NCBI GenBank assembly: GCA_964655775.1
Contig: CAZZNQ010000005.1
Location: 23,566-87,565, forward strand
Origin: CAZZNQ01 sp964655775
GTDB lineage: Bacteria; Planctomycetota; Brocadiia; SM23-32
Length of the DNA: 64,000 nucleotides
Reading direction: 5' to 3'
In this document: positions 36,520-44,515 of the stretch, piece after piece
Layout of the letters: every line of letters starts with the position of its first letter
Numbering within the stretch: the first letter of the stretch is position 1
Made by a program: the position numbers and the translations under genes
The notes under the pieces: generated by a model
Seen by the model: the letters and a program-made list of their open reading frames with translations, nothing else
Told to the model about the DNA's origin: nothing
Database searches by the model: none

Positions 36520-37905
36520 CTACCCTTCGCCGGACGGCTCTTCGTCGTCGCCGTTCCCGGCCCTCCCGGCAGCCTCGCGCTCGTCCTGCACCTTGTCTTC
36601 GTGAGCGATGGACTCCAGCACTTTGTAGGGTCCCGCAATCACCGCATCGTCTTCGCTCAGACCGGCTTCGATGGTGGTGTGCGTCTCGTCGCTCGGGCCG
36701 ATCCGCACGGGAGTGATCGCCGCCTTCCCATCGGCTACGCGGTAGACAACGGTGGCGTAAGTCTTCTCCATGTCCACGTTCGCATTGCCTTCGCGCACCT
36801 CCACCGGCAAATCGTCGACGGGACGCTCCAGCACGCACTGACTCGGGAGCTTCAGCACGTCCTTGTGCTGCTCGGCCTCGATCTTCACGTCCGCGCTGGC
36901 GCCACAGAAGACCCTGTGCCCTTCCGTGTCGAGCAGGATCTCCGTCTGGTAGTAGCGGGTACCATATCCGCCGACGTCGTGTATCAGGGCGACGGACTCG
37001 ACGCTGCCGTCGATGGTCTCGTCGGGGGAGGTCTGGATGCGGGCGTGGGCGAGCTGTCCGGGGCGCACGCGTCCGACGTCCGTCTCGTCCACGCGGGCGA
37101 CGAGCAGCATCTCGGACAGGTCGGCCACCTCCATTATGACCGTGCCGGGGTTATTCATGGTGCCCGGGACGACGAGCTCCCCAACCTCGGCGTAAACGCG
37201 CGTCACAACGCCGTCGATGGTGGAAGTTATCGTGGTATAGGTCAGGTTGTCGCGCGCACGGGCAATCTCGGCGTCGGCCGCTTTCAAGCGATGATCCAGC
37301 ACGACGAGGTTCAGTTCAGCCGCCTTGAGCGAATGCGCCGCGGCGTCCAGTTCCGCTTCTAGAGTTTCCACCGTGGACTGGAGGGCGTCGACAGTCGCCT
37401 GACTGACGTCCCGCGTTGCAAGCAGAGAGCGCTGGCGCTCCAGGTCCCGGCGGGCCTGGGAAAGCGAGGCACGTGTGCCCTCAATGCCGGCCTTCTGCGC
37501 GGCAATCCGTGACTTCTCCACCTCGATCTGCGCCGCCTGGGCGGCCCTCTGGGCCTCGGCCGACGCCAACCCGGCCTCCAGGTCCGCCGCATTCAGGCGT
37601 ACCAGCACCGAGGCGGGCACGGGTGGGGCCGTGCCCGGGTCGCCTTTGGACACGTGGTCGCCCTCCTCGAAGGGCAGTTCCACTATGCGCGCCGACACGC
37701 GCCCCCTGATGGCAACCTTGGTCCTGGGCTGAACCTCGGCCTGAGCGTCGACGAACTCCGTCAGGTCGCCGCGCTCGGGCTTCTCGACGCGCACCTGCTT
37801 GGTCTCGGCGGCGTCGCCGTCCTTGCCGCGAGCGACTCCCATGATCGCGCCGGCTGCGACCAGCGTGAGCACGATGGTGACGACAACGATGATAGCGGTC
37901 TTCAT
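36520..37905 (-). CDS. MacA/HlyD-type periplasmic adaptor of the efflux pump
   Basis: 461 residues. One N-terminal membrane anchor (IIVVVTIVLTLVAAGAIMGVA) is followed by a lipoyl half (RGDLTEFVDAQAEVQPRTKVAIRGRVSARI), a coiled-coil hairpin (residues about 110-230, AEAQRAAQAAQIEVEKSRIA), the second lipoyl half (TYTTITSTIDGVVTRVYAEVGE) and beta-barrel plus membrane-proximal domains. It bridges the inner-membrane permease to the TolC-like duct. An insertion GDPGTAPPVPASV between lipoyl and coil is unusual. First gene of the four-gene operon. A GGGGAGG ribosome site precedes the ATG. Confidence 0.92.
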   Translation of the reverse strand: MKTAIIVVVTIVLTLVAAGAIMGVARGKDGDAAETKQVRVEKPERGDLTEFVDAQAEVQPRTKVAIRGRVSARIVELPFEEGDHVSKGDPGTAPPVPASVLVRLNAADLEAGLASAEAQRAAQAAQIEVEKSRIAAQKAGIEGTRASLSQARRDLERQRSLLATRDVSQATVDALQSTVETLEAELDAAAHSLKAAELNLVVLDHRLKAADAEIARARDNLTYTTITSTIDGVVTRVYAEVGELVVPGTMNNPGTVIMEVADLSEMLLVARVDETDVGRVRPGQLAHARIQTSPDETIDGSVESVALIHDVGGYGTRYYQTEILLDTEGHRVFCGASADVKIEAEQHKDVLKLPSQCVLERPVDDLPVEVREGNANVDMEKTYATVVYRVADGKAAITPVRIGPSDETHTTIEAGLSEDDAVIAGPYKVLESIAHEDKVQDEREAAGRAGNGDDEEPSGEG

Positions 37906-38260
37906 GCGCGTGCCTCCCCGCGGCCCCGTTTAGATGGCGGGACGACGGTTACCCACAGCTGCCAATCTGGGGGCCGGAGTGTAACGTCTGTCGGCCCGTC
38001 ACGCAAGGGGCCGATCTGTCGTGGGCGGGATTACGGGCCGGCGAGCAAGGCCGGCGCGGTATTGGACAAGGCGGTCCTTTCCCCGGCGTTCACTTGCCCC
38101 ATCGGAAGCCTGCCTGTCGTAGCCTCGCGCCAAGACGGGCTCGAGGCGTCGGATTGGGTGGTGAGAGAACGGGATTGCAGGGAACACCAGGCTAAGCTGC
38201 CAGCAGTCCTACCGCGGAGTATACCGGGTGATAGGTTCCCTGATCTGCCTCCACTCCACG
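37906..38260. other. Intergenic region with a GCCGGC hairpin
   Basis: 355 bp upstream of the efflux operon. A perfect GCCGGC, 7-base loop, GCCGGC hairpin lies at 38037-38055 and could end transcripts coming from the kinase-like gene at 38261-38830 (minus). No clear promoter for the adaptor gene and no coding sequence were recognised. Confidence 0.4.
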
Positions 38261-38830
38261 TTACGCTTTGCCGCCCCGGAATCTGAAGTCCGCTTTCTTA
38301 TCCGGCTCGTACCTCTCGAAGTACTCTTGGTCGTTCCTCCTCCAGACCCCATCCCACAATAGGTCATTATCAACGCCGTACTCGTTCCTGTCGCGAGCTT
38401 TGCCTCTCTTGATCGCAACCTCCAGCGAGCAATCGATCCAGACAGTGTAATCGAAGTATTCAAGAAGTCCCGGCCGGAACAAGCCGACCCCCTCGATGAT
38501 CAAACGCACCCCTGTCCCGATAGATCTGACCGTGCTCGATGAGTTCGACTCCCAGTCGAAATGATGATAAGAAACCGTTCCGCCGCCGTTCTTGTAGGGA
38601 ACTAAGACCTCGTGCAACAATCGCTCGTAGTCGATGGCTTCCCAGCACGAGAATGAGAGCCCCGAGTTGTTCTTGAAGAACGAGTCAACGGAGAGTATCG
38701 GAGAGTCGATCTCCGCGCTGAGTCTTGCTGCGAGGGTAGACTTCCCGGAGCCGCCAAATCCGGAGATCCCGATAAGCGATCGTACAGGAAGCCCGCTGAC
38801 CGAACGCAGTAGCTGATCGAAGTTATCCAT
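38261..38830 (-). CDS. Uridine-kinase-like P-loop phosphotransferase
   Basis: 189 residues. The P-loop is GISGFGGSGKST (residues about 22-33), followed by SVDSFFK at the substrate-acceptor position and the Walker-B-like LIIEGVGLFRP. The lid region IKRGKARDRNEYG holds the expected basic residues. These are features of the uridine kinase/phosphoribulokinase group, but the real substrate is unclear (nucleoside, pantothenate-like, or other). Base composition is visibly lower in GC than its neighbours and the codons are more AT-ended, which suggests acquisition from another source. It stands alone on the minus strand. Confidence 0.8.
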   Translation of the reverse strand: MDNFDQLLRSVSGLPVRSLIGISGFGGSGKSTLAARLSAEIDSPILSVDSFFKNNSGLSFSCWEAIDYERLLHEVLVPYKNGGGTVSYHHFDWESNSSSTVRSIGTGVRLIIEGVGLFRPGLLEYFDYTVWIDCSLEVAIKRGKARDRNEYGVDNDLLWDGVWRRNDQEYFERYEPDKKADFRFRGGKA

Positions 38831-39326
38831 GGCCCCTGAAGTGCAATTCTACCCAACATCTCCGCCTGCCTGGCTCCACACCCGGTGCTCACGAGTCTGA
38901 ATACCGCGAGAGGGCCATGATTTCAAGGGCTTTCCGCTGGCAGCTACCCGCCAGACTGACTGTCTGCCGTCATGCGGCGGCACCATCCACGCCGCCGAAG
39001 GAGAATAGGGGTGGCGGCAATGTCGGATTCCACTCCTGCTCCCCTAGCCGGGATGGCGGCGACCCAGCGGCGGCGTTCGTCAGGACTCAGGTCGGCCTCG
39101 GTCGGATGCATGGGCGGGTTCGCAACTCCGGATTGCGGGCCCGCTTTTTCTCTTCGAACGGGTTGACACCCGCCCGCCGAGCGGTTATCCTCCCCGTTGG
39201 CGCGCAAGGGGCGCCTCCGGGCCTGCGGAAAGGGCTCAGCCCACCCCCACTGTCGAATGATTGCGTCGAACCCTCTTTTCTGTCCGAGAGAGCAGGCCCC
39301 GGACGTAGTTGGAAGGAGGGTGTGCG
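38831..39326. other. Intergenic region with left copy of a 24-bp direct repeat
   Basis: 496 bp with no convincing gene. It carries TCAGGACTCAGGTCGGCCTC (first 20 of 24 bases) at 39080-39103, repeated with one mismatch at 40621-40644 after the next gene. On the minus strand the repeat reads TEADLSPD, followed by DERRRWVAAIPARG, which looks like a decayed planctomycete coding or repeat fragment. Confidence 0.45.
39080..39103 (+). repeat. 24-bp direct repeat, left copy (flanks the gene at 39327-40592)
   Basis: Matches 40621-40644 at 23 of 24 bases. The two copies bracket a single gene, 1,541 bp apart. Confidence 0.6.
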
Positions 39327-40592
39327 ATGGTCCGTTTTCTTCCCCCCCAGCCTGACCTCGAACACATCAAGAACGAGGCCAAGGCTCTCCACAAGGCGCA
39401 TCAGCAGCGGAAGCCGGAAGTCTGCGAGGTGCTGCGCCACCTGGGTCGATTCCGCAACGCCGACAACGAGGAGATCTTCGCCGCAGGCGTCCCGCTGACC
39501 GAGGTGCAGTTCGCCCTGGCAGTGGAGTATGGCTTCAGCAGCTGGAGAGAACTGCGGGCGGCGGTCCTCAATCTCAGGCCGCCGGCAGACTACGCGGCGG
39601 ACGCGGAAAACGGCGCGATGCTACTGCCGGATCCGCCGGCGGGCATCAGTGGAGCGAATCGTCTGGCCGCTGCGTACAGCATGGCACTGTCGTACCTGGG
39701 GACCTCCGCAGATTATGCGACAGTCTTGGGCGATAGCGGCCTGGCCTTTATCCTTCAGGCGGATGCGCTTCACAAGCCCTACAACACAAGCATCAACCAG
39801 CTCGACATCGGGTGGTGGCCGCTCGATCCCTGGGGTGCCATGTTGCGCCTGGAGTTCCTGGGACAAGCTTTTGGCATTCCGATGCGTCAGCTTCCCCGAG
39901 AAATGCTGGAGTACATGGCCGCCCCGGATCTTCATTACCGCAAGTACCACGAGGCGGAAGTGGCTGCCAGCCTGCGCGCTGGACGCCCGGCCGTTGCCAT
40001 GGCCAGGGACACCTACGTCGTCTTCGGCGGAGACAGCGGCAACCCCCCGCTGCTCGGGCAGTTAGCCTGCACGGAAGCGGCAGACATACGACGGCTGGAG
40101 AACTTCCCCTTCGAGATCGTCGTGTTCGGCGAGCCGGGCCGGCCAATGGACCGTCGCCGGGCCGACGTGGAGGCGCTTGGCTTCGCCGTTCGCCTGGGCC
40201 GTGACGAGGTAGATTTGAGCCACCTGCCAGGAAAATCCAGCGGCAGACGATCCTGGGAGCTTTGGCTGGACCAGCTTGGCGACGCGGAGCTGTGCGGCCC
40301 GCACTTCTATCACGCCAACGTGCTTGGACACCTCAAGACCAACCGGCGCGGAGCGGCCGTGTATCTGCGCGAAATGAGCACACGCCATCTGCCGCCTGTT
40401 AGCGACTCACTCGTCGGTGCCGCGTCTGAATACGACCTGGTGGTGGCCAAGCTCCAACAGGTGAACGCCAGCGAAGATGCGCTGAGCACGCCCGCAGGCA
40501 GGCAGGAGTTGATCGCGCAGATCCGGGAGGTCATGCAGTTCGAGACCGCAGCCCTGGACCAGATGGCAGAGGCGGCCAGAGCTATGCGGTGA
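39327..40592 (+). CDS. BtrH_N-like protein with N-terminal ankyrin-type helical domain
   Basis: 421 residues. The N-terminal 80 residues (LEHIKNEAKALHKAH, FALAVEYGFSSWRELRAAV) match the helical leader that precedes ankyrin repeats in many bacterial proteins of unknown role. The main domain (residues about 105-330) begins YSMALSYLGTSADYATVLGDSGLAF and includes GRPAVAMARDTYVVFGG and NFPFEIVVFGEPG. It resembles the papain-like BtrH N-terminal family, but the usual nucleophile cysteine near the N-terminus is replaced (LGTSADY). The ATG at 39327 follows AAGGAGG by 7 bases. Assignment to BtrH_N is tentative. The flanking 24-bp repeats may mean it moved as a unit. Confidence 0.65.
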   Translation: MVRFLPPQPDLEHIKNEAKALHKAHQQRKPEVCEVLRHLGRFRNADNEEIFAAGVPLTEVQFALAVEYGFSSWRELRAAVLNLRPPADYAADAENGAMLLPDPPAGISGANRLAAAYSMALSYLGTSADYATVLGDSGLAFILQADALHKPYNTSINQLDIGWWPLDPWGAMLRLEFLGQAFGIPMRQLPREMLEYMAAPDLHYRKYHEAEVAASLRAGRPAVAMARDTYVVFGGDSGNPPLLGQLACTEAADIRRLENFPFEIVVFGEPGRPMDRRRADVEALGFAVRLGRDEVDLSHLPGKSSGRRSWELWLDQLGDAELCGPHFYHANVLGHLKTNRRGAAVYLREMSTRHLPPVSDSLVGAASEYDLVVAKLQQVNASEDALSTPAGRQELIAQIREVMQFETAALDQMAEAARAMR

Positions 40593-40875
40593 ACGGTCTG
40601 CACTGGGCTTGTCCAATGTGTCAGGACTGAGGTCGGCCTCGGTCTGCGGCCGGGCTTCGGCGGACAGGTCGGTCGGCTTGTCCCGAGCAAGGTCGAGGGA
40701 ATACGTGGGCGGCGCCTATGCTGCTCTGCGAAGTGCCTTCTCCGCCGAAGTAGCCTTCGGCTATGGAGCGTAGGAGCTTCGCTACGCAGCATGAGTAGAA
40801 CTCGAACCCACGACGACCTCGGCCTTGCCGCCGATGCGACGTCGGGCAGGACGGTGTACTCTCTCTGCTGTTTAC
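40593..40875. other. Repeat-rich intergenic stretch
   Basis: Contains the right copy of the 24-bp repeat (40621-40644) and an imperfect palindrome: ATGCTGCTCTGCGAAG (40718-40733) against CTTCGCTACGCAGCAT (40777-40792), with a CCGAAG/CTTCGG hairpin inside. GTGGGTTCGAGTTC on the minus strand near 40800 looks like a tRNA T-arm, but no tRNA surrounds it. Confidence 0.45.
40621..40644 (+). repeat. 24-bp direct repeat, right copy
   Basis: TCAGGACT(G)AGGTCGGCCTCGGTC; one mismatch to 39080-39103. Lies 28 bases after the stop of the 421-residue protein gene. Confidence 0.6.
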
Positions 40876-41127
40876 TTACCCCGTCGGAGTTCGAAACGTC
40901 GGACTGGGGTGCGGATTGGACGGGGTCGTTAATGCGTGCGCGGGCAGGGCGATGACGATGGGTTCAAGGCCAGAGTTCAGCCAGCGCCGAAGGCGCTCGG
41001 ATGGAGCGATTTGCCAGGCATCCTGATTATGCAGCTTTCCTTGCTCTCTTCGCGCGTCGTACAAGATGATGACCGCCGTTGACCCAAGGGCGATGCCCCC
41101 AACCGCCTGGTGACCGGGCGATGCCAT
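40876..41127 (-). CDS. Hypothetical small protein (83 aa)
   Basis: Not recognised. The start is supported by AGGAG five bases before the ATG, and it follows the next small gene upstream by 15 bases in the same direction. One short hydrophobic stretch (VGGIALGSTAVIILY) is followed by a polar tail rich in proline and threonine. The last 16 codons overlap a 50-base repeat (40887-40936), so the 3' end may have been altered by that repeat. Confidence 0.45.
   Translation of the reverse strand: MASPGHQAVGGIALGSTAVIILYDARREQGKLHNQDAWQIAPSERLRRWLNSGLEPIVIALPAHALTTPSNPHPSPTFRTPTG
40887..40936 (+). repeat. Imperfect 50-bp direct repeat, copy 1 (GAGTTCGAAACGTCGGA core)
   Basis: The first 17 bases are identical to 41721-41737, and similarity continues (TGGGGT, CGG, then GTCGTTAA against GTTGTTAA) at about 80 percent by eye. 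Copies are 834 bp apart in the same orientation and bracket the two small genes. Confidence 0.5.
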
Positions 41128-41142
41128 GGCGACTCCTGGGCA

Positions 41143-41358
41143 TCACTTTGCTGCCCAAATGATGCCAGAGGCCCAGAGCAGGCCTAGAACGACGAGGATT
41201 GCGCCGACCCCCTGGTAGAAACGATGAACCCGCTCGCCCCACAACAAGCTCGAGCGGGCAGCCAGAAGCCGATAGACAACGAAATCACTTCGCAGTGCAG
41301 CGCTCACCAGTAGGAACACGCCCACAAGAGCCATCGAAATACCCCAAAGAATCTCCAT
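41143..41358 (-). CDS. Small two-helix membrane protein (71 aa), unknown function
   Basis: Two hydrophobic helices (ILWGISMALVGVFLLVSAAL and GVGAILVVLGLLWASGIIW) joined by a basic loop (RLLAARSSLLWGERVHRFYQ). AAGGA lies 8 bases before the ATG at 41358. The sequence has the even composition of a real membrane protein. It is followed by the 83-residue frame on the same strand, so the two may be co-transcribed. No family recognised. Confidence 0.65.
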   Translation of the reverse strand: MEILWGISMALVGVFLLVSAALRSDFVVYRLLAARSSLLWGERVHRFYQGVGAILVVLGLLWASGIIWAAK

Positions 41359-41720
41359 CGCGTCAGTCCTTCCAATACCTGCTTGCAGAAAGCAAATTCG
41401 AGACGCGCGCTGATGGACGCCTAACTTCCTATTCTATGACAACTACCGTTTGCCGGGTGGAACCCACCCCACAACGAATCGTACGCCCGAACTGCTGCCG
41501 TGTCAAGCGGTTTGGGGCCGGGAGCTGACGCGAGGTGGCGCCGAGGCGAAGGGAGCCATCGTCTGCCCAGAAACCGAAGCCGAGTGGGACCAGACGGCAT
41601 GCGGGCGCGTCCGCGTGTGGGTCGCTTTGCCGACAGCGCCTGGGACATGACGGAGGCCAGTGCCTACTCTCCGTTGCGCAGCAGGGCCCCTTACCGCCTG
41701 CCTGCAAACCGGCCCGATGA

Positions 41721-41770
41721 GAGTTCGAAACGTCGGAAATGGGGTCCGGTCCGTACGCGGTTGTTAACCC
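41721..41770 (+). repeat. Imperfect 50-bp direct repeat, copy 2
   Basis: See copy 1 at 40887-40936. The GTTCGAAA core recalls a tRNA T-loop, but no tRNA is present at either copy. Confidence 0.5.
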
Positions 41771-41794
41771 AGAGGGGGTTGTTCACCAGAGAGT

Positions 41795-41954
41795 CAGAGA
41801 GTTTTTCCGCTGATTTTCGGGTACCGAGAGCAACCCCCACGGTTGCGCTCCGCATGGCTTCGCGCCCTCGCTTCGCTCAGGGCTCCGGGATGACGCCCTT
41901 CGCCGACCTCCGGCTCGTCGCCTTCGGTTGCTTTCGGACCCCGGAAACTCTCTG
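41795..41954. repeat. 160-bp palindromic element (MITE/REP-like)
   Basis: Terminal inverted repeats CAGAGAGTTTTTCCG (41795-41809) and CGGAAACTCTCTG (41942-41954) match except for two extra T. Pairing continues inward (GGGTACCGAGAGCAACC against GGTTGCTTTCGGACCCC in reverse complement). The centre contains CTTCGCTCAGGGCTCCGGGA, a type of sequence common in dispersed bacterial repeats. No coding capacity. Whether other copies exist cannot be seen from this window. Confidence 0.55.
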
Positions 41955-42045
41955 TCGAAACGGAGGCCCGGCGGCAGGCTCAGGGCAAAGTACGGATAGA
42001 CTTGCGGGAATGTGCCAAAGGCCTGCGTAAGCACGGCAGAACGCC

Positions 42046-42324
42046 TTACTGCCTACCGTGCAGGTGCTCGCGGAGCATCAGGCGCAAGGTCCGCTTGCCT
42101 GCCGTTGATTTCAGGTATCGCTCGCGACGAAGTGCGTCGGCCCGGGAAGGAAACGCCTCGTAGAACAAGAGCTTCAGCGGCCGTCGTCCCCTCGTCGACT
42201 TTGCCTCGCCCTTCTCATGCTGGCTGAATCGTCTGCGCAGGTCGCCGGTCTGCCCCACGTAGAATCCCCCATCCTTGCAACGCAGGACGTAGACATAATG
42301 GAATCGGCCAGTCTCGTCGGCCAT
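42046..42324 (-). CDS. GIY-YIG nuclease superfamily protein (UPF0213/YhbQ-like)
   Basis: 92 residues. The motif pair is YVYVLRCKDGGFYVGQTGDLRRR, corresponding to GIY and YIG, followed by the catalytic-type Arg and HEKGEAKST. The C-terminal part contains EAFPSRADALRRERYLKS with the conserved Glu region. The ATG at 42324 follows GGAGGGG and starts two residues before the domain; the longer frame is not needed. Stand-alone GIY-YIG proteins of this size are common and mostly of unknown role, often close to dispersed repeats as here. Confidence 0.87.
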   Translation of the reverse strand: MADETGRFHYVYVLRCKDGGFYVGQTGDLRRRFSQHEKGEAKSTRGRRPLKLLFYEAFPSRADALRRERYLKSTAGKRTLRLMLREHLHGRQ

Positions 42325-42606
42325 ATCCCCTCCCACGCAGTAGATGCTCGGAGGGGCTCGCAGCACTGCATGGTTCGCCATACAGCGTGGCCGGCTGCGG
42401 CCTCTGCTGTATGGCTCCCCCTACTGTTTGTGAACGAATCGCTCCGGCTCGGAGTAGTCGGAGACGTGACCGTCTACGCCGTTTTCGACCCGGATCGTGA
42501 CGAATAGGACGCGCACTGCGGCACGGGTCAATACTGCTGCCCCATCACCTAGAGCACCCTCCAGGCCCGAGACTTAGGCCTTGACAACTGGCGCTTGCCG
42601 GAGACA

Positions 42607-44481
42607 ATGTGGCCACTGTACGGCAAACGGCGCTGGGCAATGGCAACGGGAGGGTTCGGTTTGGGCAAGGCAAGGCCAAACGCGACGGAAGAATCAGCTC
42701 GGCCGCGCGCCGCAGAGTTCCAGGGGGGCGCATCAGGTAGTCGGTGGGGCATCCATTGGGCTTGGTTGATTCCGTTTGGATTGGCGGCGTTGTCTCTCTG
42801 GCTTGGTTGCGTGGGCTTTGCAGCCCACATCCCTTCCGGGGGACCTGCGTTGTCGCTGCCGGACCTGCTCTACCGTTCACTGCAACTCTTTGTCCTGGAA
42901 TCCGGCTCTGTCTCTCCGCCGGTGCCGTGGCAGTTGGAGGTCTCCCGCTTCCTGGCACCCATTGTGCCAGCCTGGGCAATAGTCACGGCCATGTTAGTGC
43001 TACTCCGCGAGCAGATGCAGTCGCTGCGTTTGCGCCGCATCGCCGGGCACACAGTGCTTTGCGGCCTCAGCGGGCGAGGCATGCAGCTTGTCGAGGACTG
43101 CCGTTCGGCCGGAGAGCCTGTGGTAGTGATTGAGCAGGACGAAGGCAACGACATGGTCCAACCGTGCCAAGACCAGGGCGCAATAGTTGTGGAGGGAGAC
43201 GCGTCGGAAGAATCCACGCTCGTGCGCGCGGGCTTGTTCTCCGCACGGCATCTTTTCGCGGTGACCGAAGATGACGGCACGAACGTGGAGATAGCGCTGA
43301 AGGCCTGCCAGCTCGCCGGGAATGATAACCGTGCCGGTCAGCGTCTCGAGAGCTGCTTCGTACACATCGTCGACCTCCGGCTCTGCGAGTTGTTCCGGAG
43401 ACATAGGGTCTTCCGACCGAGTTCTGACCGCCCCTCTGTGCGTGTGTTTAATGTCTATGAGAACAGCGCACGGCAGTTTCACCATGATCATCCGCTCGAC
43501 CTGGGCCTCAGGTCCGAAAACGACCCCCGCGCGGTCCATCTCGTTGTTCTGGGCTTTGGCCAGATGGGCGAGAGTGTAACGCTACAAGCGGCAAGGATAG
43601 GACACTACGCGAACGGCAGGAGGCTGCGCATCACGGTTGTGGACAGGCTTGCGGCACAAAGGGAACGGAGCTTGTATGGCCGCTACCCAAAGCTCAGCGA
43701 CGTATGCGACATCTCGTTCCTGGAACTTGACGCCGATGGGCCGGAGTTCCTCGATCGGGCACCGGAACTCGTGGATGCAGAAGGTTCCTTAGGCACCGTG
43801 GCGGTTTGCTTTGACGATGACGGACATAGTCTATCTTGCGCCCTGAGCCTGCTTTCGAGACTCGATGGTGAGCGGGCTTCCGTCATGATCCGGATGGCCA
43901 GCGAATCGGGCCTTGCCAGCCTCCTCGCGGACGCAAGCCGGTCGGAATGGGCCTCCAGGATCAGTGCCTTCGGCATGCTGGATAAGAGCTGCACCCGTGA
44001 ACTGCTGCTCAACGAAGAACTGGACGTGCTGGCGCGTTCAGTACACGACAACTACGTTCAGAATCGACTCGATGAAGGTGCTGGGCCGGACTCGGACCCC
44101 GCCCTCCAGCCCTGGGAGCTCCTGGACGAGACCTATCGAACTTCGAATCGCCATCAGGCCGACCACATTCCCGTCAAACTCCGCGCGATCGGATGCCATG
44201 GTGTCCGGGCGGACGAGCCCGCGGCAGGCGTAACGGCATTCAGTCCGGAGGAAGTCGAGCTTCTGGCCCGGATGGAGCATGCCCGCTACAATGCAGAGCG
44301 CTTCCTGGAAGGTTGGGGGTGGGGGCCGGAAAGGGATCTGACCAAGCGGACAAACCCCTACCTCACGAGTTGGGACCAGCTACCCGAAGAGGTGAAAGAC
44401 TACGACCGTCAGGCGGTGCTAAACATCCCCAACTTGCTTGGCAAGATCGGCCAGAAAGTGATTCACAAGTCGGGCACCTGA
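42607..44481 (+). CDS. Two-helix channel-like protein with tandem TrkA_N-type Rossmann domains and C-terminal RyR domain
   Basis: 624 residues. Two membrane helices (about 47-75, WAWLIPFGLAALSLWLGCVGF, and about 116-135, FLAPIVPAWAIVTAMLVLL) enclose a segment LYRSLQLFVLESGS that sits where a pore loop would be. A first TrkA_N domain starts at about 147 (TVLCGLSGRGMQLVEDC, IEQDEGND). A second Rossmann-like fold starts at about 312 (LVVLGFGQMGESVTLQA). The end is a RyR domain (about 550-605): MEHARYNAERFLEGW, GPERD, PYL, EVKDYDRQAV. The start is uncertain: ATG 42607 has GGAG only 3 bases away, while TTGACA-N16-GACAAT (42581-42608) would favour ATG 42640. First gene of a plus-strand operon. Likely a nucleotide-gated membrane sensor. 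Confidence 0.8.
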   Translation: MWPLYGKRRWAMATGGFGLGKARPNATEESARPRAAEFQGGASGSRWGIHWAWLIPFGLAALSLWLGCVGFAAHIPSGGPALSLPDLLYRSLQLFVLESGSVSPPVPWQLEVSRFLAPIVPAWAIVTAMLVLLREQMQSLRLRRIAGHTVLCGLSGRGMQLVEDCRSAGEPVVVIEQDEGNDMVQPCQDQGAIVVEGDASEESTLVRAGLFSARHLFAVTEDDGTNVEIALKACQLAGNDNRAGQRLESCFVHIVDLRLCELFRRHRVFRPSSDRPSVRVFNVYENSARQFHHDHPLDLGLRSENDPRAVHLVVLGFGQMGESVTLQAARIGHYANGRRLRITVVDRLAAQRERSLYGRYPKLSDVCDISFLELDADGPEFLDRAPELVDAEGSLGTVAVCFDDDGHSLSCALSLLSRLDGERASVMIRMASESGLASLLADASRSEWASRISAFGMLDKSCTRELLLNEELDVLARSVHDNYVQNRLDEGAGPDSDPALQPWELLDETYRTSNRHQADHIPVKLRAIGCHGVRADEPAAGVTAFSPEEVELLARMEHARYNAERFLEGWGWGPERDLTKRTNPYLTSWDQLPEEVKDYDRQAVLNIPNLLGKIGQKVIHKSGT

Positions 44482-44515
44482 CGTTGCATGCCCGGGATCG
44501 AAGGGCAAGGCAGAA

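Larger units (their letters stand above)
41359..42045. other. Non-coding region with repeats and a palindromic element
   Basis: 687 bp. Holds copy 2 of the 50-bp repeat (41721-41770) and the 160-bp palindromic element at 41795-41954. The longer forward frames here show arginine/proline/serine-rich composition typical of shadow translation, and none has homology. Confidence 0.5.

Noticed and set aside
40795..40815. Possible tRNA T-arm (GTGGGTTCGAGTTC on the minus strand)
   Set aside because: No acceptor stem, anticodon arm or CCA end can be folded around it.
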